A DNA stretch of 64,000 nucleotides. It comes from SZUA-36 sp963704855 (GTDB lineage: Bacteria > Pseudomonadota > Gammaproteobacteria > Xanthomonadales > SZUA-36). The position numbers and the translations under genes were made by a program. Below, one piece after another: positions 27,541 to 37,106 of the stretch. The notes under the pieces are model-generated. The model was not told the origin of the DNA. It saw nothing but the letters and a program-made list of their open reading frames with translations, and did no database searches. Numbering within the stretch: position 1 is the first letter of the stretch; each line of letters opens with the position of its first letter. The stretch is taken from assembly GCA_963704855.1 (NCBI GenBank), contig CAVPHY010000001.1:186001-250000 (forward strand). The letters are read 5' to 3'.

Positions 27541-27720
27541 CTACTTCGGTTTTGTCTTTTTCAACAGGTCCCAGATCAATACCGCCGAAAGCCCGCCTAC
27601 CACACCAGAGACATAACTCGGCAGATAGAATCCAAACACTGAATGCCAAATAAGACCTGCGATAAAACTGACACCCATCACGGCTGCCAGCAGAATCAGG
27701 AAACGTTGCCAGAAGGGCAT
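27541..27720 (-). CDS. small membrane protein
   Basis: 59 residues from the ATG at 27720 (MPFWQRFLILLAAVMGVSFI) behind GAGGTACCGAT. Two membrane segments, one at 5-27 and one at about 30-50 (YVSGVVGGLSAVLIW), end in KKTKPK. No family is recognised. An in-frame start ten codons earlier is possible. It lies between the GST-like gene and the acyl-CoA ligase. Confidence 0.6.
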   Translation of the reverse strand: MPFWQRFLILLAAVMGVSFIAGLIWHSVFGFYLPSYVSGVVGGLSAVLIWDLLKKTKPK

Positions 27721-27798
27721 ATCGGTACCTCGCACAATGATGTGATGCAATCATACTAATCCATAAATACGGGCATGGGAACTGCCTGCGAAAAGGGT

Positions 27799-27856
27799 GC
27801 TAAAGGGATCAGCTTGATTAGAACCTGGTGACATAAATCAAACTGACCCCTTTAGC
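27799..27856. repeat. imperfect inverted repeat, REP-like
   Basis: 27799-27819 pairs with 27836-27856, 19 of 21 bases, around a 16-base loop. The outer arm ends CCCCTTTAGC/GCTAAAGGG. It could fold as a hairpin between the small membrane protein and the acyl-CoA ligase. No T-run follows on either strand, so it is not a standard terminator. Confidence 0.5.
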
Positions 27857-27921
27857 GGCCCCCAGGAACTGTATATTATCCAGTGATACCGATTGGCGAA
27901 CGAACACATAAGGACATAACC

Positions 27922-29541
27922 ATGCTTGGGCTGATGCAAAACTATCCTCTACTGGTACAAACAATTCTTGATCACGCGGCATTGAACCACGCGGAGCGCG
28001 AGATGGTCACCCGTTCGATCGAGGGCCCGATAAGGCGTTGCACCTATGGTGATTTGAGGATTCGTGCACTGCGCGTGGCCAAGGCCCTGCACAAAGAGGG
28101 CATCGTGCTGGGTGACCGGGTGGCCACCATGGCCTGGAACACGGACCGGCATGTTGAAGTCTGGTACGGCATCATGGGGCTTGGCGCGATCTGTCACACG
28201 GTTAACCCGAGATTATTCGTTGAGCAACTGGTCTACATCATGGATCACGCGGAAGACAAGATACTGTTCGTTGACCTAACCTTCGTCCCCCTGGTAGAGG
28301 CCTTTGCCAGCAAGCTTCCAACCATTAAAAAATACATCATCCTGACCGATGAAGCGCATATGCCGGACACAAGGCTGCCCAATGCGCACGCCTATGAAAC
28401 CTGGCTGGCGGATTCCGATGCGGATTTCGCCTGGGCATCGTTTGATGAGAATACCGCTGCAGGTCTGTGTTACACCTCCGGCACCACAGGAAACCCCAAG
28501 GGTGTGCTTTATTCGCATCGCTCGAATGTCCTGCACAGCCTTATGACCAACCAGCCTGATGTACTTGGGGTGGATTCAAACGACAAGGTTCTACCCATCG
28601 TACCCATGTTCCACGCCAATGCCTGGGCGATCACTTTTGCCGTACCCGCCGCCGGAGCAAGCCTGGTGATGCCGGGCGCGGGTATGGATGGTAAAAGCAT
28701 TTTCGAGCTGCTGGATACCGAAAAGGTGAGCGCGGCTGCCGCCGTCCCAACCGTATGGCTTGGACTTTTGCAGTACCTTGCAGACAACAATCTGAAATTG
28801 CCCTACCTGGACCGGGTAATTATCGGCGGTGCGGCCGTGCCCCGCATGATGATCGAAACCCTGGAAAATGAATACGACGTCGAGGTAATCCATGGCTGGG
28901 GTATGACCGAAATGTCACCGATCGGGACCACCGGCAAGCTGAAACACGCGACTCAACACCTGCAGGGCGAAGAGCGGGTAAAACTGAAACTGAAACAGGG
29001 TCGCACCCCCTACCTGGTGGAAATGAAAATCGTCGATGACGATCACGAGGACCTGCCCCGTGATGGCAAAACCTCCGGCCACCTGCTGGTCCGCGGCCCG
29101 GCCATTTCCAGCGGCTATTTCAAGCGCGACGAAAGTGTTCTGGATGAGGATGGCTGGTTTGACACGGGCGACATCGCCAATATCGACGAGCTGGGCTATA
29201 TGCAAATCACCGATCGCGACAAAGACGTCATCAAGTCAGGCGGTGAGTGGATTTCTTCCATTGAAATTGAAAACACCGCACTCGGGTGCAAGGGTGTAGC
29301 CGAGGCCGCCGTAATTGGTATCGCCCACCCCAAATGGACCGAACGCCCCCTGCTGATCATCGTTCGAAAACCCGGCTCCCAGGTCAGCAAGGAAGACGTG
29401 CTGGCCTATCTTGAGAACAAGATCGCGAATTGGTGGCTACCGGAAGCGGTCGAGTTTGTAGACGAAATACCACATACGGCCACCGGTAAAATTCAGAAAA
29501 TGGAGTTGCGAAAGAAGTTCGGCGGATATCAGTTCGGCTAA
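27922..29541 (+). CDS. fatty-acyl-CoA ligase, AlkK-like
   Basis: 539 residues of the ANL adenylating superfamily. A3 motif LCYTSGTTGNPKGVLYSHRS, A5 WGMTEMSP, A7 DGWFDTGDIANID, A8 RDKDVIKSGGEWIS and the A10 Lys in TATGKIQK are all present. The start MLGLMQNYPLLVQTILDHA and the motifs match medium/long-chain acyl-CoA ligases of the AlkK type, which activate fatty acids for beta-oxidation or uptake. ATG 27922 follows AAGGACATAACC. Confidence 0.92.
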   Translation: MLGLMQNYPLLVQTILDHAALNHAEREMVTRSIEGPIRRCTYGDLRIRALRVAKALHKEGIVLGDRVATMAWNTDRHVEVWYGIMGLGAICHTVNPRLFVEQLVYIMDHAEDKILFVDLTFVPLVEAFASKLPTIKKYIILTDEAHMPDTRLPNAHAYETWLADSDADFAWASFDENTAAGLCYTSGTTGNPKGVLYSHRSNVLHSLMTNQPDVLGVDSNDKVLPIVPMFHANAWAITFAVPAAGASLVMPGAGMDGKSIFELLDTEKVSAAAAVPTVWLGLLQYLADNNLKLPYLDRVIIGGAAVPRMMIETLENEYDVEVIHGWGMTEMSPIGTTGKLKHATQHLQGEERVKLKLKQGRTPYLVEMKIVDDDHEDLPRDGKTSGHLLVRGPAISSGYFKRDESVLDEDGWFDTGDIANIDELGYMQITDRDKDVIKSGGEWISSIEIENTALGCKGVAEAAVIGIAHPKWTERPLLIIVRKPGSQVSKEDVLAYLENKIANWWLPEAVEFVDEIPHTATGKIQKMELRKKFGGYQFG

Positions 29542-29595
29542 ACCTGCTTCTTGACAATCAGGCATATTTCGACCAACCTGCTTCACTAGTCTGCA

Positions 29596-29786
29596 GGTGT
29601 CCTTTTGACTGCTCAGTCAGGGGATTAAACGGGAAGACGGTGCGCCAGGTTTTGGCAATTCCGTCGCTGCCCCCGCAACGGTAGGCGAAGGTACGGATCA
29701 TTGCAGCCACTGTGTTTCGACATGGGAAGGCGATCCGTCTTCAGCGGTATCAGTACCGCTCTTCGCAAGCCCGGAGACCGGCCAGC
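29596..29786 (+). promoter_or_regulatory. cobalamin riboswitch
   Basis: Conserved elements appear in order: GGGGATTAAACGGGAA, CGGTGCGCCAG, GTCGCTGCCCCCGCAACGGTA, the CACTGTGTTTCGACATGGGAAGGCG arm (CACTG and GGGAAGGCG), and the B12 box-like CAAGCCCGGAGACCGGCC. These are the core of the B12 riboswitch. It lies about 150 bases upstream of a BtuB-like receptor start, so coenzyme B12 should shut down that gene. Boundaries are approximate. Confidence 0.92.
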
Positions 29787-29935
29787 AGTTTTATTCACTT
29801 GTGCATTCGCGGCGGGCGGAGACGTGTGAGAACTGCTTCCCCCGGCAACCCGGCACCAGGAACAGCCTCCCAATCCCAACCAGTCGTTACTCGCACAGCT
29901 TTGTGCTTTCGGGTGAGATCGCACTGGAAAATACA

Positions 29936-31912
29936 ATGGCAAGACAGAAGCTAACAACCAATGCGACAAGGATCGCACTCCTGGTATTCGCGTTGCTCAG
30001 CCCATCGCTTTTCGCCGCGGAATCATTACCGGCCGAAGCTGCTGAAGAGCCCGGGGAGCTTGAACACGTGCTGGTCTCTGCAAGGTTACAGCCGATCAGC
30101 ATCGGCGAAATCGGAAACTCCGTGACGGTGATAACACGCGAGCAGATCGAACAAAAACAGGTCAAATACCTGTCCGAACTTCTCCGCGATGTACCCGGTT
30201 TCTCGGTCAGCCAGTCCGGCGGTGCCGGTTCGCAAACCCAGGTGCGTGTGCGTGGCGCCGAGGCCAATCAGCTCCTCGTCCTGATGGATGGTGTTCGGGC
30301 CAACGATCCGGCGGCCGCTGGTGAGTTCCAGTACCAGTTTGCGCTGACATCCAATATTGAACGAATCGAGATTATTCGCGGACCGCAAAGCGCCACATGG
30401 GGCAGCGACGCGATAGCGGGCGTGATTAATATCATCCGGAAAAAGGACGTGGAACAGCAGCACCTATCCGGCCGTGTTGAGGCTGGTTCATTCGACTCCT
30501 TCAACGCCAGTGTAGACGGCGGTTACTCAGGAAAGGTGTTCGAAATCAGCGGCGGCCTGTCCTACCTGGACACCGATGGAACCAACGTATCACGTAGCGG
30601 CGACGAGAAGGATGGCGCCGAAAACACCACCGGCAATATTGCACTGGAGTTCGATTCCGGAGATTCCTTCAGCCTGCGTTTTTCAGGTCAATTTACAGAC
30701 GCAACTTCCGAGTATGACGATTTCGACTATTTCGTCACGGGTCTGCCCTTAGATGCCGACCGGGTATCAGAGACCAGGCAAAATTTTCTTACAGGCGAGT
30801 TACGCTACGACCCCAAAACCAACCCATGGACAGGCAGTTTTTCCGTGAACCGGATGGTTTCTGACAATGACAATTTCAGCGACGGTCTCTGGACAGACTC
30901 TACGGCTGCCACAACCATGGATTACCGTCTGCGGGCAGGTGTGGCCCTGGATGAAGCTCAGCACCACCGATTAGGTTTTGCATTGGAACATGAAAACGTG
31001 GACTTTACCCAACGTGGTGAAGCCAGTATTTACGGCGACCCCAACCAGGACCAGTCCTACGATGTTAATGCCTATGCGGCGGAATATGTCGGCAAACCAT
31101 TCACCGGTCTCACCTGGACGGCAAGCCTCAGGCTGGATGATTACAGTGATTTTGACAATGCCACCACCTGGCAGTTGGCTGCCTCCTACCAGCTAACACC
31201 CACCCAGCGTCTGCGCGGCTCGGCAGGTACCGGCTCCAAGGCGCCAACGTTTACCGAACGCTATGGCTATTACGAGGATTACTTTGTCGGCAACCCGGGC
31301 CTGAAGCCGGAAACTTCACAGAGCTGGGAAATCGGCCTGGATAGCCGTTGGGACAGTGATCGATACCTGTTTCAGCTAACCTATTTCAACCAGGATTTGC
31401 AGGACGAAATTGACGGTTTCGTTTTTGATCCCGATACCTTTCTTTTCACCGCCCTGAACAAGGATAGCGACAGCAGCCGAAAAGGTATCGAATCCGTGCT
31501 GGACGTGCGTTTGGGCAAATCCTTCTCGCTAATCGCTACATATACCTACACCGATGCCTGGGAGAAGGACGCGCTGGGCCAGGAACTTATCGAAATCAGG
31601 CGTCCGAGACACCTGGCCAGCTTGTCAGCGAATTACTATTTTGCCGAAAATCGGGGCAATCTGAACCTGAAGCTTAATTACAGTGGTTCGCAACTGGATA
31701 ACTTCTTTTCACCCGTCACCTATATCACCCAACGGGTTCAGATTGACCCTTACACCGTTGTAAACCTTGCAGGCTCGTGGAAACTCTCGGAATCACTTGA
31801 ACTGACAGGTCGTATCAGCAACCTCCTCGACGAGGAATACGAAGAGGTTCTTGGTTTTGTGCGGCCGGGCCGGGCGTTTTACGCAGGGCTAAGCGGACGT
31901 TTCAGCCTTTAA
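29936..31912 (+). CDS. btuB: TonB-dependent vitamin B12 receptor, BtuB-like
   Basis: 658 residues from ATG 29936, with a signal peptide ending SLFAAES. The plug domain carries LEHVLVSARLQPISIGEIGN (TonB-box region VLVSA), VTVITREQIEQKQVKYLSEL, VRVRGAEANQLLVLMDGVRAN and IERIEIIRGPQSATWGSDAI. A 22-strand barrel follows, ending in the terminal F/L (GRFSL). The cobalamin riboswitch in its leader supports B12 as the ligand. No btuCDF genes are in the window. Confidence 0.93.
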   Translation: MARQKLTTNATRIALLVFALLSPSLFAAESLPAEAAEEPGELEHVLVSARLQPISIGEIGNSVTVITREQIEQKQVKYLSELLRDVPGFSVSQSGGAGSQTQVRVRGAEANQLLVLMDGVRANDPAAAGEFQYQFALTSNIERIEIIRGPQSATWGSDAIAGVINIIRKKDVEQQHLSGRVEAGSFDSFNASVDGGYSGKVFEISGGLSYLDTDGTNVSRSGDEKDGAENTTGNIALEFDSGDSFSLRFSGQFTDATSEYDDFDYFVTGLPLDADRVSETRQNFLTGELRYDPKTNPWTGSFSVNRMVSDNDNFSDGLWTDSTAATTMDYRLRAGVALDEAQHHRLGFALEHENVDFTQRGEASIYGDPNQDQSYDVNAYAAEYVGKPFTGLTWTASLRLDDYSDFDNATTWQLAASYQLTPTQRLRGSAGTGSKAPTFTERYGYYEDYFVGNPGLKPETSQSWEIGLDSRWDSDRYLFQLTYFNQDLQDEIDGFVFDPDTFLFTALNKDSDSSRKGIESVLDVRLGKSFSLIATYTYTDAWEKDALGQELIEIRRPRHLASLSANYYFAENRGNLNLKLNYSGSQLDNFFSPVTYITQRVQIDPYTVVNLAGSWKLSESLELTGRISNLLDEEYEEVLGFVRPGRAFYAGLSGRFSL

Positions 31913-31946
31913 GGTACGCGGCAACAGGCAGGTAGCCGCAACCGTC

Positions 31947-32537
31947 TCAGGAATCAAATGTAACCAGGTCTTTCAGGAGCCCGTTATTGATATTATAAAT
32001 CCACCCGTGAACGTGGAGATCCTGGCCGTTCGCCCAGGCTTTCTGCACGATGGGGTTGTTGCAGACATTGGTGACCTGTTCCTTGACATTTAATTCACAC
32101 AGGGTGTTGAGCCTTTCGTGCTCATCCATTGCCTCGAGCTTCCTGGTGTTGAAGCGGTTCACGTCCCTGATATGGCGAAGCCAGTTATCGACCAGGCCGT
32201 GATCCTTGTCTTCCATCGCCGCCGCGATCCCGCCGCAGCCATAATGGCCGCAGACGATGATGTGCTTGACCCTGAGGACTTCCACCGCAAAGTGAATTAC
32301 CGATAGACAATTCAGGTCGGTGTGGACGACGACATTGGCGATATTCCGGTGAACAAAAACCTGGCCGGGTGCCAGGTCCATAATCTGGTTAGCAGGCACC
32401 CTGCTGTCTGAGCAACCGATCCAGAGATATTCCGGTTGTTGCTGCTCGGCCAAACCCGGGAAGAAATCGGAATCTTTCTCTTTGATGGCGGCAGCCCATG
32501 CCCGGTTTCTCTCGAAAATATGCTTTAAAGTTTTCAA
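31947..32537 (-). CDS. beta-class carbonic anhydrase
   Basis: 196 residues. Zinc-site motifs are WIGCSDSRVPANQI and the His/Cys pair in VCGHYGCGG, plus FVHRNIANVV. This is the full-length beta-CA family of the E. coli Can type, interconverting CO2 and bicarbonate in the cytoplasm. It is convergent with btuB. No membrane or signal segment. Confidence 0.95.
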   Translation of the reverse strand: MKTLKHIFERNRAWAAAIKEKDSDFFPGLAEQQQPEYLWIGCSDSRVPANQIMDLAPGQVFVHRNIANVVVHTDLNCLSVIHFAVEVLRVKHIIVCGHYGCGGIAAAMEDKDHGLVDNWLRHIRDVNRFNTRKLEAMDEHERLNTLCELNVKEQVTNVCNNPIVQKAWANGQDLHVHGWIYNINNGLLKDLVTFDS

Positions 32538-32607
32538 AGCTCAGGAAACTCCCCGCTGTGTGTTGATCCGGCTTTCACTAGTCGATATGTGAACCAGTGT
32601 AAGGCTA

Positions 32608-33547
32608 TTAATACCCCAACTCAAAATTGACGACATGCATTAATGACTCACCCTCTATAAACCTCTGATAATTAGAGATAAATAATCGAGCTTACATCAT
32701 CGGGAAAGCTCACGGCAGCAGTATGTGGCGTGATGAAAACATTCGGCAGCAGCCATAACGGGCTTTCCTGGTCCAGCGGTTCGGTTTCAAATACATCGAG
32801 CACCGCAGCGCCAATTACACCTTCACGCAAGGCGGAAACCAGGTCGGTCTCATTGACGCTGTTACCCCGCCCGACGTTGATCAGCACCGCTGAAGGTTTC
32901 ATCAGTTTCAGCACATCAGCGTTGATGAAATGCCGGGTTTGCCGGGTTGCGGGAAGCGTGAGCACCACGTAGTCCAAGGCTTTCAAAAAACCGGCAAGGT
33001 TTTCTTCAGTATAGACCTCATCAACCTCATCACAGGGTTTGCCAGTCCGGTTGAGACCTGTTACACGGATACCGAACTGACGGGCAGTGCTTGCCAAAGC
33101 CTGCCCTATCGAACCCAGGCCCACGATTCCAAGCCTGATCTCCTTCGAAGAACGATAGGAATAGGGTTTCCAGCGCTGTTCCAGCTGATTGCTCCGCATG
33201 CTGAACAGGCGGCGCTCAAAGGCGAACAGGTAGGTCATCACGTACTCGCTGATCAGGGGGCCAAATACGCCTTTTACACCGGTCAGAACATAGTCCTGCC
33301 GCATGCCATCCCGGCATAAATGATCAACACCGGCCCAGCTCGACTGTACCCATTCCAGCCGACCGGCCCGCGCCAGCACCTGCGCGACCAGGGGTGGATC
33401 GCCCAGGATAATATTACAACCGTCAACCAGGTTTTTTGCCGATTCCGCATCGAAGGCGGTTCTGATCTCCAGATTCTGCAGATCTGCGGCCTTGATCAAG
33501 GAGGTATGTTTCGCAGCCTCAGCTGCCAGGATAAGAAGTTTATTCAC
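32608..33547 (-). CDS. D-2-hydroxyacid dehydrogenase (GhrA/DDH-like); one frameshift
   Basis: The Rossmann domain shows LGIVGLGSIGQALASTARQFG, ATRQTRHFINADVL, LINVGRGNSVNETDLVSAL, and the catalytic Arg/Glu/His in VGRG, DVFETEPL and TPHTA. The open frame stops early after SFPDDVSSI. With one base removed near 32676-32687 it runs on through ISNYQRFIEGESL and MHVVNFELGY to a stop at 32608, the expected tail of this family. It reduces a 2-keto acid with NAD(P)H. Confidence 0.88.
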
Positions 33548-33613
33548 CGGGCCCTACCGAGTTGGACAGAAACGGGTATGACGTATGTTTTGTTCCGGGT
33601 GAAAAGACCCGGC

Positions 33614-34348
33614 CTAACACGTGTCCCGGCGTGCCAGTTCTTTCAGCTTGTCTGAATCCAGGATTGCCACTTTCTTGCGGTTAACGCGGATTATGCCGGC
33701 ACTTTGAAAGCGTGCGAGAACGCGCGAAATGGTCTCCGTGGCAAGCCGCAGGTTACTGGCGATATCGCGTCGCGACATACTCAGGTTAAACTCTTTTGCA
33801 GAATAGCCGCGACTTGCGAAACGCCTGGACAAGGAACACAGCAAGCTGGCAATTCTTTCCTCGGCGCTGAGGTCAGCCGCACTCGCTTCGAGTTCCGAAA
33901 TATGTAAACTCATTACGCGAAACAACTCTTCCTGCAACGCGGGCAGCTGCCTTGCCATCTCGGTAACCGACTCAAAACTGAGCCCGCAAATCGAACTGGT
34001 GTCGAGCGCGACTACATTCGCTTTGTGGATCTTCTCATGAATGGCGTCGAAACCTATGATTTCGCCGGGCAGGTAAAACCCGAGCACTTGCTCCTCACCA
34101 TTCTTATCGATGACATAACTCTTGAAGCAACCCGCCCGCACAGCGGCAATTGACTGGAATTTGTCACCGGCCCGGAATATATGCTCACCGGGCTGAATCG
34201 GACGGGATTTATTGACGATGTGTTCAAACAGCTCGGTGCCGGCGGCATCAAGGCTACGGGGCAGACAAAGATCACCCAGCGTGCATTGGCTGCAGGCAAC
34301 CTGTATACGCTCAGGAAAATACGGTTTTTGTTGACTATCCGCGCTCAT
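33614..34348 (-). CDS. fnr: FNR/Anr-type oxygen-responsive regulator
   Basis: 244 residues. N-terminal cysteines CSQCTLGDLC plus a later Cys in SSICGLSF supply the four ligands for an oxygen-sensing 4Fe-4S cluster. LGFYLPGEIIGFDAI is the effector domain, and the recognition helix is in SRRDIASNLRLATETISRVLARF, with E-x-x-S-R contacting TTGAT boxes. It activates genes at low oxygen. It sits 61 bp after hemN on the same strand, a sensible pairing. The intact four-Cys set supports FNR over Crp. Confidence 0.94.
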   Translation of the reverse strand: MSADSQQKPYFPERIQVACSQCTLGDLCLPRSLDAAGTELFEHIVNKSRPIQPGEHIFRAGDKFQSIAAVRAGCFKSYVIDKNGEEQVLGFYLPGEIIGFDAIHEKIHKANVVALDTSSICGLSFESVTEMARQLPALQEELFRVMSLHISELEASAADLSAEERIASLLCSLSRRFASRGYSAKEFNLSMSRRDIASNLRLATETISRVLARFQSAGIIRVNRKKVAILDSDKLKELARRDTC

Positions 34349-34409
34349 AAATCGCCAAATCCATTGCCAAGGCTACAAATTAGCTGTGGATTATAGCGTA
34401 ACAGAAAGA

Positions 34410-35801
34410 CTAAATGACTTTCGAGTAAGATTTTCCCTGCAGATCGTTAATCAGGTATTCGTCAAATTTCATCGCGATCGCGCGCAGCAGCAACAGGCCG
34501 GTAGGCGTCACTTCGATCGTCCCTTCGGAAAGTTCAATAAGGCCATCTACTTCCAGGGGCTTGAGTGACTTCAGCTCCAGGGCAAAATGATCATTGAAAT
34601 CAACACCGAACTTCTGCTCAAACTCAGAAAACTGGACAAAACCCTGGCACATGATTGCCGAGATGACTTCTCTGCGCAAACGGTCTTCAGCGCTCAGGCT
34701 CAAGCCGCGCCAGACCGGCAACTCGCCTGTTTCAAGAGCAGACTGCCAGTCGCGTATATCCTTGAGGTTTTGTACGAAACTATTGCCAACCTTGCCAATC
34801 GCACTGACACCCATGCCTACCAGGTCAGTCTCGCGGCAGGTTGAGTACCCCTGGAAATTGCGCTGTAGTGTGCCATTGTCCATCGCGATCGACAGTTCGT
34901 CGTCTGGCAAAGCAAAATGGTCCATACCGATGTAAACATAACCTGCTTCAACCAGCTTCTTGATCGTTGAAGCCATTAGCTGCAGGCGGACTTCGGGTGC
35001 CGGCACCTGCTCTGAACTGATCATGCGCTGGGCACGGAACAGGTGGGGCAAATGGGCATAGTTATACACTGACAAACGGTTAGGGCGTGACGTCAAAACG
35101 GAATCAATTGTTTTTTCAAACGACTCCGGAGTCTGAAGTGGCAGCCCATAGATCAGGTCCACCGACACCGAATTGAAACCCGATTTGCGTGCGGCATCTA
35201 TCAGGTTCAGGGTTTTTTCCTCATCCTGGATACGGTTGACCGCTTTTTGCACGGCGGGATCGAAATCCTGTATACCCATGCTGACCCGGTTAAAACCTAT
35301 ATCTGCCAACAGGGCGATTCTGTCTTCGTCCACGGTACGCGGGTCGATTTCAATTGAAAACTCGCGGCTGGCGGATCGGCTCAGCAGGAAACTGGATGAC
35401 AGCTTCTCCACGATGTGCCTGAGCTGAATATCGTCATAGTAAGTTGGCGTGCCGCCGCCAAAATGCAATTGGATGACCTGCCGGTCCCGGTCAAACAATT
35501 TGCCCTGCAATTCGATTTCCTTATCGAGGTGCTGCAGGTAGAGCTCGGCGAGCTGGGTGTTCCGGGTTACTTTCTTATTGCAGGCGCAGTAATAGCAAAG
35601 CTCTTTGCAAAATGGTAAATGCACATACAGCGACAACGGTTTTGGTATCAGGTCATCATTGCTGTTCCTGACGTGCCGGCGATACGCTTCGGCATCAAAA
35701 CCTTCATGAAATTGCAGCGCTGTCGGGTAGGACGTATAGCGTGGCCCAGCAAGGCCATACTTGGTGATAAGTTCTGCGGGAAATGAAGTGGTAATACTCA
35801 T
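34410..35801 (-). CDS. hemN: oxygen-independent coproporphyrinogen III oxidase
   Basis: 463 residues. The radical-SAM cluster motif is YVHLPFCKELCYYCACNK (C-x3-C-x2-C plus the extra Cys), followed by LHFGGGTPTYYDDIQL and IEIDPRTV. RVSMGIQDFDPAVQKAVNR and the C-terminal domain of HemN follow. It makes protoporphyrinogen IX precursors without oxygen. Common co-regulation with FNR is expected, but I found no convincing TTGAT-N4-ATCAA box upstream. ATG start at 35801. Confidence 0.95.
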   Translation of the reverse strand: MSITTSFPAELITKYGLAGPRYTSYPTALQFHEGFDAEAYRRHVRNSNDDLIPKPLSLYVHLPFCKELCYYCACNKKVTRNTQLAELYLQHLDKEIELQGKLFDRDRQVIQLHFGGGTPTYYDDIQLRHIVEKLSSSFLLSRSASREFSIEIDPRTVDEDRIALLADIGFNRVSMGIQDFDPAVQKAVNRIQDEEKTLNLIDAARKSGFNSVSVDLIYGLPLQTPESFEKTIDSVLTSRPNRLSVYNYAHLPHLFRAQRMISSEQVPAPEVRLQLMASTIKKLVEAGYVYIGMDHFALPDDELSIAMDNGTLQRNFQGYSTCRETDLVGMGVSAIGKVGNSFVQNLKDIRDWQSALETGELPVWRGLSLSAEDRLRREVISAIMCQGFVQFSEFEQKFGVDFNDHFALELKSLKPLEVDGLIELSEGTIEVTPTGLLLLRAIAMKFDEYLINDLQGKSYSKVI

Positions 35802-36260
35802 GGCAAAGCTTCCTGGGCCATTCAGGCAAACAGGAGTCTACGTCTCACGGTAGAACCCTGGCCTGCTACGGCCCCTAACAAATCTTGCTGAGTTTTCGAG
35901 CACCCTGTCATTTAAAACCTGCCTGTTTCTCTGGTTGTGCAAGGCACGGTAGCATCGCATTAATGAATGACAAATGACTCAGGTCAAGAATACTCAAGGA
36001 ACAGATTGGCAGCCGCGACCCAGATGGATCTGAGAAGAAAGAATCAACAAATAAGTGACTTGAGTCATTTCAGCACACCGGCAATCCCGCCAACGACCCA
36101 AAAGCAACGAAGCCGATTCACCATCCCGGAAGATTATACCTATTAAGACTGGAATCACCCATTTCGCCTTGTCCTCATCGTGATTTTCACACCGTAACTC
36201 AAAGCATCTGTGACCTCTAAATAACCTATAATTGGACGGATTATCACAGGAGCTATCAAC
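35802..36260. other. intergenic region, no gene seen
   Basis: About 460 bases between hemN and the DUF3313 gene. It is AT-rich in the right half. I see no RNA, repeat or credible short gene; divergent promoters must lie here. Confidence 0.4.
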
Positions 36261-36935
36261 ATGGGCGTTAAAGAATTGCTGGCTGCTTTTGCCTTTTGCG
36301 CAACACTCTCTGTCACCGCCATGGCCAAGGAAGCAACCTTGCCAGAGGTTACCGAGGATGGACTGCACCGGGTCGAGAATGCCGAGGTGGCACTGGTCTA
36401 CGCCAAACCGGGTGTTGACCTCTCCCAGTACAACCGTATCTACCTGATTGAACCAAAGGTTGCGTTCACAAAGAACTGGTTACAGGCTCAGAACAGCATA
36501 CCTGATCAAACCGTTCGCAAGGAGGATATGGAGCGCATCAAGACCGATCTGGCGACATTATTCATGGAAGTATTCAGACAGGAACTGCAAAATAACGGCG
36601 GCTATGTACTGGTTGATGGCGTTGCTGAAGATGTACTGATCGTGCACCCGGCAATTGTAGATCTGGACGTATTTTCCCCGGATGTTCCCGGAACAGCCGG
36701 TACGCGCAGTGCAATCCCATCCGTTGGCACCATGACCCTCTACATGGAACTGGTTGATTCTGTAACCGGCGATAAGCTGGTCAAGATTATCGATAATAAG
36801 TATGACCGTACCCGCACCCATATCCAGGCGCAGAACAGGTTGCGCAATGAAGCTGCCGCAAGGGAAATGCTCGGTGACTGGGCCAACTTGCTGCGCCTTG
36901 CCCTGGACGAGGCGAGAACCGTGGTACGTCGATAG
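36261..36935 (+). CDS. DUF3313 family secreted protein
   Basis: 224 residues with a signal peptide (MGVKELLAAFAFCATLSVTAMAK is split by cleavage near AMA-KEA). NRIYLIEPKVAFTKNW and YVLVDGVAEDVLIVHPAIV match DUF3313, a family of outer-membrane or periplasmic proteins of unknown role. ATG follows AGGAGCTATCAAC. It lies upstream of the TRAP operon but the gap of 170 bases makes joint transcription uncertain. Confidence 0.8.
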   Translation: MGVKELLAAFAFCATLSVTAMAKEATLPEVTEDGLHRVENAEVALVYAKPGVDLSQYNRIYLIEPKVAFTKNWLQAQNSIPDQTVRKEDMERIKTDLATLFMEVFRQELQNNGGYVLVDGVAEDVLIVHPAIVDLDVFSPDVPGTAGTRSAIPSVGTMTLYMELVDSVTGDKLVKIIDNKYDRTRTHIQAQNRLRNEAAAREMLGDWANLLRLALDEARTVVRR

Positions 36936-37106
36936 CAGTTGCCACGAACGACCGCGATATAAAGGTCCCCGTCCAGGTTATTCCATTGTTTCTGATTTTG
37001 TCGCGGTTTTCTTCGATGATAGTCGGGTCAACCGGTTCCGCTGTTCGGCATCCTGATGTTTATCGGTTTATAATTGCCACCTTCAAAATCAGCCGTCCCG
37101 AATAAC

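Noticed and set aside
35820..36010. FNR box upstream of hemN
   Set aside because: TTGAGTATTCTTGA was seen but lacks the inverted right half (ATCAA) and is not at a useful distance.
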